DNA of 64,000 nucleotides from Ruminococcus sp. GTDB taxonomy: Bacteria; Bacillota; Clostridia; Oscillospirales; Ruminococcaceae. The notes beneath the pieces are model-generated. The model worked only from the letters and a program-made list of their open reading frames with translations. It ran no database searches and was not told where the DNA came from. Positions 52,541-63,700 of the stretch are shown piece after piece. Position numbers and translations under genes: made by a program. The stretch's first letter is position 1. Each line of letters opens with the position of its first letter. Location of the stretch: NCBI GenBank assembly GCA_017620025.1, contig JAFZRF010000043.1, forward strand, positions 37,875-101,874, in the 5' to 3' direction.

Positions 52541-53818
52541 ATGAAAAGACTCAACGGCATAAAGCTGAAGCACCGTAAGAATACTGAAAACAGTGCTACA
52601 GTTGACTTTCCCATACCGGGAAAAGTACGTATCCCGATGTCAATGCACATGGGCGTACCTTGTCAGCCGCTGGTTAAGATAGGAGATACTGTTGCTGTAG
52701 GACAGAAGATCGGCGACTGTGATGCTCCGTTCAGCGTTCCTGTTCATTCCGGTGTATCCGGCAAAGTTGTCGCAATTAGTGATTATCAGACTGTTATGGG
52801 AGCCGTGTGCAAGGCTGTCGAGATCGAGACTGATGGCCTTCAGACAATTTCTGAGGAGGTTCGTCCTCCTGAGGTTACTGATAAGGAGAGCTTCATCAAG
52901 GCTGTTCGTGCGAGCGGTTCATGTGGTCTCGGCGGCGCCGGATTCCCGACTCATATCAAGCTTAATCCGAAGAACGAAATCGATACCCTTGTTATTAACG
53001 GAGCCGAGTGCGAACCGTACATAACTGCCGATTACCGTGAACTCACTGAAGATACCGAATCTGTAATGGGCGGTATAGAAATGGTTATGAAGTATCTCGG
53101 CATAAAAGAAGCAAAGCTGGCGATCGAGGAGAATAAGCCGGAAGCCATCGCAAGGTATACCGAGCTTACAGCAAAGATCGACGGCATTGATGTCATTACT
53201 CTTCCTTCTATATATCCTCAGGGTGCCGAGAAGGTCATAATCTATAATTCTACCGGCCGTATCGTCGAAGAGGGCACTCTCCCGGCTGATACAGGTGTTA
53301 TAGTGATTAATGTATCTACTATTGCATTTCTCTACAGATATGTAAAGACAGGCATGCCTCTTGTTACCCGTCGTCTTACCATTGACGGAAATGCTGTAGG
53401 TGAGCCGAAAAACGTCAGAGCGGTAATCGGAACCTCTTTCCGTGAAGTTCTTGAATTCTGCAAGACAGAGACTGATAAGGTCATAAAGCTTATAGGCGGC
53501 GGTCCTATGATGGGAATGTCCATACCCGATATGGATATGCCAGTAGTAAAGACCTCAAATGCTGTTCTTGCTTTCAAGACATACGATGACAGGAAGACTT
53601 CCTCCTGTATTCGCTGCGGCCGTTGCGTAAATGTCTGTCCGCTCGGACTCATGCCGGCCGAAATCGACCGTGCATACAAAATAAAGGATGTCGAGGATCT
53701 CAAGAAGCTCAAAGTAATGCTTTGCATGAACTGTGGAAGCTGCACGTATGTTTGTCCGGCAAACAGAAAGCTTGCCGAGACTAATCAGCTCGCCAAGATG
53801 CTGATACCGAGAAAGTGA
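52541..53818 (+). CDS. rnfC: Rnf complex subunit C
   Basis: Peripheral NADH/FMN- and Fe-S-containing subunit of the ion-pumping ferredoxin:NAD+ oxidoreductase. The NAD/FMN-binding motif GLGGAGFPTHIKL is at about 128-140. Two [4Fe-4S] motifs, CIRCGRCVNVCP (about 357) and CMNCGSCTYVCP (about 396), end the 425-residue protein. First gene of rnfCDGEAB, SD AGAGGAG. Confidence 0.97.
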   Translation: MKRLNGIKLKHRKNTENSATVDFPIPGKVRIPMSMHMGVPCQPLVKIGDTVAVGQKIGDCDAPFSVPVHSGVSGKVVAISDYQTVMGAVCKAVEIETDGLQTISEEVRPPEVTDKESFIKAVRASGSCGLGGAGFPTHIKLNPKNEIDTLVINGAECEPYITADYRELTEDTESVMGGIEMVMKYLGIKEAKLAIEENKPEAIARYTELTAKIDGIDVITLPSIYPQGAEKVIIYNSTGRIVEEGTLPADTGVIVINVSTIAFLYRYVKTGMPLVTRRLTIDGNAVGEPKNVRAVIGTSFREVLEFCKTETDKVIKLIGGGPMMGMSIPDMDMPVVKTSNAVLAFKTYDDRKTSSCIRCGRCVNVCPLGLMPAEIDRAYKIKDVEDLKKLKVMLCMNCGSCTYVCPANRKLAETNQLAKMLIPRK

Positions 53819-53828
53819 GGTTATGATA

Positions 53829-54776
53829 ATGGAAAACAGAAAACTGGTTGTTTCTCCGTCACCTCACGACGAGAACTATCTTAAGACATCGCATATCATG
53901 CTCAATGTAATTCTTGCACTTATGCCTGCTTTCATTGCCGGCTGTATCATCTTCGGACTCAGAGCACTTGCTCTGGCAGCTGTTTGTATCGTAAGCTGTG
54001 TTGGTTTTGAGTTCCTTAGCCGTAAGATGATGAAGCGAGAGAATACTATAGCCGATCTTTCGGCGGTAGTAACAGGACTAATTCTTGCAATGAACCTTCC
54101 TGTTACTCTTCCTTTCTGGATGGCAGTTATCGGAAGTTTTACCGCTATAGTTATTGTAAAGCAGCTTTTCGGGGGCATCGGCCAGAATTTTGCAAATCCC
54201 GCAATTACAGCTCGTATAGTGCTGATGGTTAGTTTCCCTTCGGCTATGACAAACTGGGTAAAGCCCTTCTGGTACAAGACTGCTGATGCTGTATCAAGCG
54301 CAACTCCTCTTATATACATAGGTACAGATGAAGCGGGGCAGCCTTCTCTGATGGATCTCTTCCTCGGAAATACAGGCGGATGTCTTGGCGAGACCTGCGC
54401 TCTTGCCCTTCTTATAGGAGGCCTTTATCTTGCAGCAAGAAAGATGATATCACTTGCTGCTCCGCTTTCCTTCATCGGAAGCCTTTTCGTTCTTTGCCTT
54501 ATAGCCGGTTGCGATCCTGTGGCTCAGATACTTGCCGGAGGCGTATTCCTCGGAGCTTTCTTCATGGCTACTGACTATGCAACAACTCCTATCTCCACAA
54601 AGGGTAAGATAGTATTCGGTCTCGGCTGCGGTATAATCACATTTGTGATCCGTCGTTTCGGCTCATATCCCGAGGGTGTATCCTTCTCTATACTGCTGAT
54701 GAACGTGCTCACACCGTATATCGAGCAGCTTACAAGAACGAAGATATTCGGAGCAAAGGAGGCTGCCAAGGAATGA
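53829..54776 (+). CDS. rnfD: Rnf complex subunit D
   Basis: A 315-residue membrane subunit with covalently bound FMN, expected on Thr159 in SSATPLI. The N-terminus LVVSPSPHD and the later FMATDYATTPIS are family marks. ATG 53829 is chosen over ATG 53823 because GAGGT is then eight bases away rather than two. It overlaps rnfG by ATGA. Confidence 0.96.
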   Translation: MENRKLVVSPSPHDENYLKTSHIMLNVILALMPAFIAGCIIFGLRALALAAVCIVSCVGFEFLSRKMMKRENTIADLSAVVTGLILAMNLPVTLPFWMAVIGSFTAIVIVKQLFGGIGQNFANPAITARIVLMVSFPSAMTNWVKPFWYKTADAVSSATPLIYIGTDEAGQPSLMDLFLGNTGGCLGETCALALLIGGLYLAARKMISLAAPLSFIGSLFVLCLIAGCDPVAQILAGGVFLGAFFMATDYATTPISTKGKIVFGLGCGIITFVIRRFGSYPEGVSFSILLMNVLTPYIEQLTRTKIFGAKEAAKE

Positions 54777-55324
54777 GTGAAGCAAAGACAAAAAGTACAG
54801 CATGGGATAATATAAAGCCGGCTGTAGTCCTTACTATAATATGTATAGCGGCCGCTCTGCTGCTGACCTTTGCGTATGAACTTACAAAGGACAGGATAGC
54901 TGAACAGAAGGCTCTGAAATTCAGCACAAGCGTTAAATCACTGTTCGGAAAGGTTGATTGCCGTCTGCTCGATGGTGAACTTGGCGAAGGTGTTGAGAAT
55001 ATCGCAGTAACATCTGACGGCAGAACTGCCGTTCAGGTAGTCGCAGACGGATACTCCAAGGGCGGTATCAATGTCCTTGTCGGTATCGAAGCTGACGGTA
55101 CAGTGTCAGGTATTGAATTCGTTTCTCTCGGCGAAACTCCCGGTCTCGGTTCAAAGGTCAGGGATATAGAGACGTTCCGGGAACAGTTCTACGGACAGTC
55201 CGGCCCTGAGGTTACTCTTGATGCTGTAAGCGGCGCAACATTCTCCTCAAAGGGAATGAAGAAGGCTGTCGAAACAGCTCTTGAGGCTTATAATAACAAC
55301 AAGGAGGCGATACTCAATGGCTGA
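54773..55324 (+). CDS. rnfG: Rnf complex subunit G
   Basis: A 183-residue subunit with one N-terminal membrane helix (about 17-37) and an extracytoplasmic FMN-binding domain. FMN attachment is at Thr156 in VSGATFSS; GLGSKV precedes it as usual. It overlaps rnfE by 8 bp. Confidence 0.96.
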   Translation: MSEAKTKSTAWDNIKPAVVLTIICIAAALLLTFAYELTKDRIAEQKALKFSTSVKSLFGKVDCRLLDGELGEGVENIAVTSDGRTAVQVVADGYSKGGINVLVGIEADGTVSGIEFVSLGETPGLGSKVRDIETFREQFYGQSGPEVTLDAVSGATFSSKGMKKAVETALEAYNNNKEAILNG

Positions 55325-56009
55325 GAAAAAGACTCTTGCCCAGGAACTGACTAAGGGCATAATCAAGGAAAATCCGACTCTCGTTATGCTGCTTGGTATG
55401 TGTCCGACACTTGCTGTTACTACACAGGCAATGAACGGTATAGGAATGGGTCTAGCAACGACTTTCGTTCTCCTTGGCTCAAATATCGTTATTTCCGCAC
55501 TTAGAAAAGTGATTCCGGATAAGGTCAGGATACCTGCGTTTATCGTTATAATAGCGAGCTTTGTAACGCTTATAGGATTCCTGCTGGAGGGCTTTGTACC
55601 CTCTCTGTATGCAAGTCTTGGTATTTACCTTACACTTATTACCGTAAACTGCATCATTTTCGGCCGTGCCGAGATGTTTGCAAGCAAGAACGGAGTAATA
55701 GCTTCTGCTTTTGATGCTATAGGAATGGGTATCGGATTTACTCTTGCACTGTTTGCTATGGGTTCTGTACGCGAGATCATTGGTGCCGGACAGTGGATGG
55801 GTATGGATATACCTGTTATCCACAATAACCCGATGCTGCTCTTTATCATGCCTGCCGGCGGATTCTTTACACTTGGTATGATAATTGCAGCAGTGAACAA
55901 ATTTGCCAACAGAAAGCCGCCTGTTGAGATCAGCTGCGGCGGTGAGGGATGCGAAGGCTGTCCTATGGCAGGAAACTGTAAAGAAGGAAAGGAGGAGAAG
56001 TCAGAATGA
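55317..56009 (+). CDS. rnfE: Rnf complex subunit E
   Basis: A 230-residue, six-helix integral membrane subunit of the NqrD/RnfE family (GMCPTLAVT near the start). The C-terminal tail carries an unusual Cys cluster, CGGEGCEGC...C, beyond the last helix, common in clostridial RnfE. ATG 55317 lies behind AAGGAGGCG; the longer frame from 55281 would overlap rnfG further. Confidence 0.95.
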   Translation: MAEKKTLAQELTKGIIKENPTLVMLLGMCPTLAVTTQAMNGIGMGLATTFVLLGSNIVISALRKVIPDKVRIPAFIVIIASFVTLIGFLLEGFVPSLYASLGIYLTLITVNCIIFGRAEMFASKNGVIASAFDAIGMGIGFTLALFAMGSVREIIGAGQWMGMDIPVIHNNPMLLFIMPAGGFFTLGMIIAAVNKFANRKPPVEISCGGEGCEGCPMAGNCKEGKEEKSE

Positions 56010-56584
56010 AAAGCATGATGATAATACTTCTTTCGGCTATGCTGACTGATAACTTTGTTCTTTCAAAGTTCATGGGAATCTGTCCCTTCCTCGGTGTATC
56101 CAAGAAGCTTGACAGTGCTTCCGGAATGGGAATTGCCGTTACTTTCGTAATGATATGTGCAACAGCAGTTACTTATCCGATACATCACGGGCTTCTCGTA
56201 CCGAACGGTCTTGAATACTTTGATACCGTAGTGTTTATTCTTGTTATCGCGCTTTTTGTACAGTTAGTAGAGACTGCTCTGAAAAAAACGATTCCTTCTC
56301 TGTATAAATCACTTGGTGTATATCTTCCGCTTATAACAACAAACTGTGCTGTACTCGGAGTTACAGTTCTAAATATAGACAACGGATACAGCTTTATTCA
56401 GTCACTTGTTAATGCGCTTGGCGCCGGACTTGGTTTTATGCTTGCTCTTGTTATATTCTCAGGAGTTCGCAGAAAGCTTGAATATGCCGATATACCTGAA
56501 ACGTTCAAGGGAGTACCCGCTACTCTTATCGCTGCCTCCATCGTGTCCGTGAGCTTCATGGGATTCTCCGGACTCTTCAACTGA
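56006..56584 (+). CDS. rnfA: Rnf complex subunit A
   Basis: A 192-residue, six-helix membrane subunit of the NqrE/RnfA family, with NFVLSKFMGICPFLGVSKK and TNCAVLGVT, the Cys positions that bind the membrane [2Fe-2S] centre together with RnfE. Overlaps rnfE by ATGA. Confidence 0.96.
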   Translation: MKSMMIILLSAMLTDNFVLSKFMGICPFLGVSKKLDSASGMGIAVTFVMICATAVTYPIHHGLLVPNGLEYFDTVVFILVIALFVQLVETALKKTIPSLYKSLGVYLPLITTNCAVLGVTVLNIDNGYSFIQSLVNALGAGLGFMLALVIFSGVRRKLEYADIPETFKGVPATLIAASIVSVSFMGFSGLFN

Positions 56585-56596
56585 GGAGGTGCTGCA

Positions 56597-57382
56597 ATGA
56601 CTTACCTTATACCTGTTATTATACTCGGTGTATGTGGACTTCTTGCCGCCGTGCTTCTTACAGTAGCGGCAAAGGTATTCTACGTTGAGGTAGATGAAAG
56701 AGTTGAAAAGATCAGCAGTTCGCTCCCGCAGGCTAATTGCGGAGCGTGCGGATTTGCAGGCTGCGCTGATTATGCAGATGCGATAGTGAACAACGGTGCG
56801 CCGACTAATCTTTGCCGTCCCGGCGGTGCAGATGCGGCAGGAAAGATCGCTGAGATACTTGGTACAGCTGCAGCTGAGGTTGTTCCTATGACAGCAGTTG
56901 TTCACTGTAACGGTAACTGTGAAGCAACTCAGACAGCATTCGAGTTCGACGGAGTTCAGTCGTGCAAGGCTGTAAAGCGATTCTACGGCGGAAACGGTCT
57001 CTGTAAGTACGGATGTATAGGCCTCGGAGATTGTGCTGCGGTATGTGAACGTGATGCTATAGTCATCAGAAACGGTCTCGCAGTGGTTCTGCCTGAACTA
57101 TGCGGAGCTTGCGGGCAGTGCGCAGAAGCCTGTCCTAATAAACTGATCTCGATAAGACCGAAGACATCAAAGGTCGATGTTCTTTGTTCTTCCGGAGCAA
57201 ACGGTAAACAGACAAAGCTCAGCTGCAAGAACGGATGCATCGGCTGTAAAATATGTGAGAAGAAATGTCCTGTCGGAGCTATAACAGTAAATGACAATCA
57301 CGCATCCATCGATTATACTAAGTGTACAGGATGCGGCGCTTGTGCGGATGCCTGTCCGGCAAAGGCAATTCATAAAAACTAA
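56597..57382 (+). CDS. rnfB: Rnf complex subunit B
   Basis: A 261-residue ferredoxin-type subunit that takes electrons from ferredoxin. One N-terminal helix (about 3-22) is followed by a Cys4 [4Fe-4S] module (CGACGFAGCADYA plus a downstream Cys) and several ferredoxin motifs: CGACGQCAEACP, CIGCKICEKKCP and CTGCGACADACP. SD GAGGAGG. It ends the operon. Confidence 0.96.
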   Translation: MTYLIPVIILGVCGLLAAVLLTVAAKVFYVEVDERVEKISSSLPQANCGACGFAGCADYADAIVNNGAPTNLCRPGGADAAGKIAEILGTAAAEVVPMTAVVHCNGNCEATQTAFEFDGVQSCKAVKRFYGGNGLCKYGCIGLGDCAAVCERDAIVIRNGLAVVLPELCGACGQCAEACPNKLISIRPKTSKVDVLCSSGANGKQTKLSCKNGCIGCKICEKKCPVGAITVNDNHASIDYTKCTGCGACADACPAKAIHKN

Positions 57383-57392
57383 ATAGTTTAAC

Positions 57393-57420
57393 AACTGCGT
57401 GGATGTCAATTCGCGCAGTT
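57393..57420 (+). terminator. Weak candidate terminator after rnfB
   Basis: AACTGCG pairs with CGCAGTT across a 14-nt loop, followed by TATTTGTT. Seven base pairs and an interrupted T tract make this only a weak terminator. Confidence 0.4.
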
Positions 57421-57421
57421 T

Positions 57422-57519
57422 ATTTGTTACTGTGAATATATTTGTGAAAATAACATTTGAATTTGGAAATAGATTTGTTATATAACGCAATTCATTTGTT
57501 ATATTTTGAAATTTATTTG
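57422..57519 (+). repeat. Cluster of ATTTG(TTA) motifs upstream of the adhesin promoter
   Basis: ATTTG begins at 57422, 57440, 57455, 57461, 57473, 57494 and 57515, three of these extended to ATTTGTTA. The stretch is very AT-rich and non-coding. It could be UP-element-like DNA or a regulator array. Confidence 0.5.
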
Positions 57520-57549
57520 CTGTTTATGCATTGTTTTAGTAATACTCTA

Positions 57550-57578
57550 TTGACAATATTTTAAAAAAGGTATATAAT
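57550..57578 (+). promoter_or_regulatory. Promoter of the giant adhesin gene
   Basis: Consensus TTGACA (57550-57555), 17-bp spacer, consensus TATAAT (57573-57578). This is the strongest-looking promoter in the window. Confidence 0.88.
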
Positions 57579-57584
57579 ATAAGT

Positions 57585-57787
57585 GTGTAAAAGCGTCATC
57601 ATCAGGCCGAGTCGCAAGCGGAAGATGATAATAACGTGATTATGCACTAAACTCTAAAGAGGGAATTGGCTGATTTGACGAAGCTTTTTATCTTTAGAAC
57701 TATATACAGATAATTCATAAGAAACAACAAAACATTGTCTTTTCAGACCTTTTCCTCGCACTACCCTTTTATAAAGGAGGAAAAGCC
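57585..57787 (+). promoter_or_regulatory. About 200-nt structured leader of the adhesin gene
   Basis: A 5' UTR of about 200 nt with several paired elements: ATCATC/GATGAT (57598-57603 with 57624-57629) enclosing CCG/CGG; CTCT-AA-AGAG near 57652; TCTAAAG pairing with CTTTAGA across about 32 nt; and CTTTTCCTC (57749-57757) with GAGGAAAAG (57777-57785), which buries the SD. I do not recognise a known riboswitch class. The whole gap from rnfB to this gene (57383-57787) contains no gene I can support. Confidence 0.6.
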
Positions 57788-60700
57788 ATGAAGATTAGCT
57801 TGAGGAAACGAATCACCTCGTTTCTGACAGCGTCGGTAATGACGGCGACGAGCCTTACGCTCACGCAGCTTACTGCTACTGCTCTTCCGGCAGGTACCGG
57901 GAATGCAGAACCAGTAACGAGCGGCTTCTCGCTGGATCAGGAGGCATTGAAGACTGGCGAAGGTCCTGACGGCAACGCGCAGTACATATCCGCAGCGAAC
58001 GTTTATGCCAACATTGCTTTTACTGATTCAAATGATCAGGCAGTAGCTGTAACATTACCGGACAATACCTATTATCTTCTTGTTGAAGGCACCGGAACTC
58101 AGAGAATGGGCCTCCAGTCAAAAGATGTAACAGGTACAAAACTTATAGAGCTTGGCGTCGCTGATGCAAGCTCGTGGGCCTCAAAAGCCGGTGATTTAAA
58201 TGCATTTCAATCTACTGGTGGTATTTGGGGTCCTGGAATGGGAGCGCAAGTTACTCCAACTTCGCTAAAAGGCACTCTGCTTCTGAATGATGATCCCTCA
58301 GTGGAACTCACTGAAGCAAATGCTGTCGACCGCAAGGATACCCTTGCAACATCAAGCATCAAGGCAACTGTCGATGGTAAGACTAAGGTATTTGACGTCG
58401 ACACTGCCGAATCACTCACAGCCAAGACAGGTCCTGGCGCAAACAACAACACAGCGGAGATACATGCAAAGAGTGCTGATGAAAGAACACTCCAGATCAA
58501 TATTCTTCGCTACGACGAAAAGACCAAAACAACCGTATCACCCACTACAGGCAAGAAATACTATGTTTACTCTTACCTTGTAGACAAGGGCGAATCACCC
58601 ACGAGAGAGAACGCTAAGGGATATCTGTTTAAACAGTTCGACCCTGAGACTGATGAGACTACTGAGATAAAGTATAAATATGGTAGTGATTTCAGAGCGG
58701 CGAGCAATGATTCAGGTAATACAAACGAATCTACTATAGCATTCGATCCTGAACAATATGATATTTACTACAGAGTTTACCTCTCTAATGAAGATCTTTC
58801 AAGCGATCTTCAGATAGCAAATCTCGAACAGTCCGGAGCTGATAACATTCCCGGATTCAGGGCTAATGCAGTTCAGAGGCAGGGTAACACTGATGTTGTT
58901 AACTTTGTAAAGGACAGTGTTGGCTATGAAGTTAAAACGATACCTGATGGAATTACATTTACAGATGCAGACAGACTGTATGTATTCGTTCAGGTTAAGC
59001 ACGCTACAAGTTCCGATACATACGCTCTGGCTCCGTACGATGGCTCCACACTGATTTTCCAGGATGCTGATACAGCTTCATGGGGTGATCAGAACGGTAA
59101 TATCATCAATGGCGAGCGCATTACCGGAAACGAAACAGTAATTATCAAGCTGTTGCAGCGCAATGCTAACCAGAACACACTCAGTATCAGCAATGCCCAG
59201 CAGCTTAGCGGCTGTATAGAGATCAAGGACGGAGATATCATAAAGGGCTATACCGTAAACATTCCCGGTCAGGAGAGAGAAGCAGTTGCGGATCTTGAAA
59301 ATGAAACAACAATGCTCACTGACTACATTAAGTTTACGCCTTTAAGTGTTGAGAACGAGTATGATTATCTGTCAATTCTAGGTGATGCTGTAGAATTTGG
59401 TATTACTGCACAGAATTTCAATCAGACTAATCATCTCGAGACAAACTATGCTGCTATTAATTTCTCCAACCCTGAGAATATCAATGCAGATCCTGATTTT
59501 TCAAGGCTGGAAGGCAGTGATGAGAAGTTTGGCGGACATTTCTATGTAGCTAATTTTGTCAATGATTCTGATAAGTTAAGACTTGGCGGAAATTCTTTCG
59601 ATGCAGTCATCCACGTTCCTGATAAATCACATATTCAGGCTACAGGTATTGAAGGCGGCCACGGACAGGATCATTATACTATCGTTGAAGAATCAGCTGA
59701 TCTGATCACAGCAAAGATCACACCTATGCTTGATCATATGAAGCAGATTTCCAACGAACTTGCAAGTAAGAGCATTAATGCAAAAACAATAGATATTGGC
59801 GGTAATAAGTGTGAGCTTGATACTACAGGATATCCTGATGATGCAACGATCTATGTTAATGCAGATGAAATCGCAAGTTACTTTAAGGGTTCGGAAGGTG
59901 TTACTGTTAAGAAGCTTCCTGATCAGACAATCGTGTTCAATTTCACGAATACTGATTCAGTAGAGTTAGCTTCTATAAAATACGTTCTCCCTGATGGTAA
60001 CGTTTCAATCACTAATGATGAAAGCGGCGAATCCGATGAAGTAGCACGTCATATCGTATACAACCTTAACAGTTGTAAAAATGTTAAGATTGATGGAGCA
60101 ACAGGTATATTCCTTATACCTCAGCCGGATTCAGACGCAGTTCTCGGCGGTACATCCCGTGGTTGGATGGTAACAGGTGGTACTTTCCATAACGACGGCG
60201 GTGAGTGGCACTATGCTTATCAGGAGCTTAAGAAGGAGCTTGATTATATTTCTTTCAGTAAGGTGGATATTACTGACGGAAAGACTGAGATAGCAGGCGC
60301 TACATTAACCATTGTACCGATGGATGATACTGTAGATCTTACTGCAGCAGGCATAACAGTAAAGCAGGGTTCAACAGATCTTACAGATTCAGCTGTAACT
60401 GCTAATAAGATCGAATTTGTTACAAACGGCAAGGTCAATGTAAAGGTTACCGGACTTCCTGACGGCAAGTACAAGCTGACAGAGACAGGCGATAACTTCA
60501 CAAACGATAAGGGTGACACATTCACAGTTATCCCCGGTGAGTTCATTTTCGAGGTCAAGGACGGTGCTATCATCTCCAAGACTGAAAAGGATGAAGAGGG
60601 TAACAATGTCACTACAAACTTCACCGGTGAGAGTGCTGCTTCTTACGATACAGTACAGACCGGTGTACCCGGATATTATGCAACAACAGGACAGAGTGTC

Positions 60701-63700
60701 GTTGTCGGCGACGGTAAGTACATTACAGTCAGCAAGATTGACATCGTAAATCAGCAGGAGATCGCGGGCGCACATATCGAGATCATCTATGATGATTATA
60801 CAATGGGTATGTGGGGCACAGGCGGTAAGAATCTCAGTAATGTTGTTGTAAAACAAGGGGATAAAACAATTACCAACGCAGGAGGACGTGCTTGGAACAG
60901 TACTCTCAGATTTGATTCTGACGGTATCAATCCTGTCAAGATAGGTAACCTCCCCGACGGAAACTATACTATCAAGGAAACCGGTGAGACATTCATAGGT
61001 TCCGACGGTAAGGAGTATTCCGTAATTTCTTCAACAGCATCCTTTGTTGTAAAGAACGGTCTGATTGTCAGCAAGACTGAGGCTGATTCAACTAAAGACT
61101 TTATAACAGACGGATATGAAATACTTGGCACAGAGCCTGATTATTACTTCACTGATGCAGCGACTATAGTGGTCGGCGATGCTGAGGTTCTCGGAGAAGA
61201 GAAGACAATTACAGTCAGCAAGAAGATCACAGGCGCAGCTGACGAAGTAGCAGGTGCTCAGTTCAAGCTTACAGGCGTTAATGATGAAGGTCAGTCAATT
61301 GATCTTACAAATATCCCTGTAAGAAAGGCAACTATTGATGAAAGATCTGCTGATTACATTGTGTGGACATCTACCGGTGAAGCTGCTGAGATCATCAACC
61401 TCCCCAACGGCACATATACCCTTGAGGAAAAGGTAGCTCCTGACGGATGCACAGTAGTTTCCGCTTTTGAGTTTAAGGTTGAAGACGGAAAGGTAACACT
61501 TGTTAATGCAGAAACAACAGGCGTTACAACTACCGACGGAAACGACGGACTCATAATCACAGATGACATTTCAACAATTTCAATATCCAAGAAGGCTGTA
61601 AGCGGTGAGGATGAGCTCGCAGGCGCTGAGATCACACTTTCCATTTCATCGGCATTCAAGGATAACAACGGCGACAACGAGATCACACTTGATGATGCTG
61701 ATTTCGAAAATGTCAAGGTATTAAGAGGAACAGAGGATATCACTTCTGATGCTCTTAATATAATTGAAAAAACTATCACATATGTATCAGGTGATTCACC
61801 TGTAACAATCAAGGGTCTTCCTGACGGTGTTTATTCTCTCGCTGAGACTGGCGGAGAGTTCACTGTAGGCGAAGGCGACGAAGCTGTAACTTACAGTGTT
61901 GTTGACAGCGTGCTCTCATTCACTATAAGAGAAGGCGTTATCACAACACTTGATGCAGAAGCAAAATCTGAGAACAATGATAGTATTGCAAAGGTAACAT
62001 CTGCAACAACTATCGAGATCAGTGATGCTGAAAAGGTTGAGGAAAAGCCCGTTATCATCAGCAAGAAGGTTGTTGGCGGTGGCGAAGAAGCTCCTGATGC
62101 TGTATTTGAACTTACTGGTGTTACCGGTGAGGGTGACGAGGAGACACCTATCCTCTTCACAAATGTTACAGTCGAGAATGCTTCTGAGAGTAAAGTAAGC
62201 ACTGACGAGAAGACACTTTCATGGACATCCGGCGATACAGCTGCTGAGTTCTCAGGTCTTCCGGCCGGAACTTACACTCTTGAAGAGAAGGCTGCTCCTG
62301 ACGGATACCAGGTAGTATCTATATTCAAATTCAAGATCGACGATGAAGGCAACGTTACTTTACTGACATCCGAAACAACTGGCGGTACTGTAACTGCTGA
62401 AGACGGAACAATCACAATTACAGATGATATCTCTGATATCAAGATAAGCAAGAACGCTGTAAACGGCGAAAGCGAGCTTCCCGGTGCCGAGATCACTATC
62501 ACACTGGACAAGCCTGCTAAAGACGGCAAGACTCTTGAGGGAAATATTACTGTACTTCAGGGCAAGACCGACATCACAGATGCTTCAGTAAACGGAAATG
62601 TAATCAAGTATACATCCGCTTCTGATGCAGTTGAGATCAAGGGACTTCCTGATGGCGAGTACACTCTCAAGGAGACCGGCGGCGAGTTCGTTAACGACGG
62701 TACAGTTTATACTGTTATCGACAGCGAGTTCAAGTTTACAGTAAACAATGGCGTTATTTCTGAATCTACCAAGGTTACAGATGATAACGGCACTATCGAA
62801 AGCACCGATGATTCAACTATCAAGATCAGCGATGCTAAGACAAAGACAGTTACAATCAGCAAGAAGGCTGTAGGCGGCGAGGATGAGCTCCCCGGAGCAT
62901 CACTCAAGCTCACACTTACTAAGCCTGCTGAAGGCGTAACAGACCTTTCAAAGACATTCGATAAGGATCTTTCATCAGATAAGATGTCTATCGAGTGGAA
63001 GTCAACTGATAATGCTAAGGTAATCAGCAACCTGCCTGACGGTACATACGAACTCAGGGAAACAGGTGATGATTTCACAGTTGGCGAAATTACATACTCC
63101 GTGATCGAAAGCACACTGACTTTTGAAGTAAAGGGTGGAGAGATCACAGCTGTACAGAAGATCACTGATGAAGCAACAGGCGGCACTATGGAGATCAACG
63201 ATGCATCTACTATTACCGTATCTGATGCAGAAGCGATCGAGGCTGCTCCTGTTGTTATCAGCAAGTCTGCTGTAACAAACGGCAAGAGTGAGAACCTTGC
63301 AGGCGCAATACTCGTAGTAGAGTATAAGGGCAACGATGATATCGACCTCAGCGAGGTAGCTATCAAGGGCCTGACAAAGTCAACAGACGGCAAGTTAACA
63401 GCAGATACTTTCGTAGTTGACGAAGAAGCAAAGACAGTAACATTCATCTCAGGCGCAGAGGATTCCGAGCTCAGCGGACTGCCGGCCGGCAAGTACGAGC
63501 TGATCGAGGATACAGCACCTCTGGGCTATGCAAAGACCACATCTATTCCGTTCAATCTTGAAAAGGACGGAACAGTAAAGGTCAATGATAAGGCACTTGA
63601 AGTGCTTGACCTCACAGACAAGGTGATCGAAGCTGCCATAAGCAAGGTAGAGATCGCAGGCGAGGGCACAGCAGAACTCAAGGGCGCAAAGCTGACACTC

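Noticed and set aside
57590-57700. c-di-GMP (GEMM) riboswitch in the adhesin leader
   Set aside because: The GCAAA/GACGCAAAGCC core and GNRA tetraloop-receptor arrangement are not present. GAGTCGCAAGCGG is only superficially similar.
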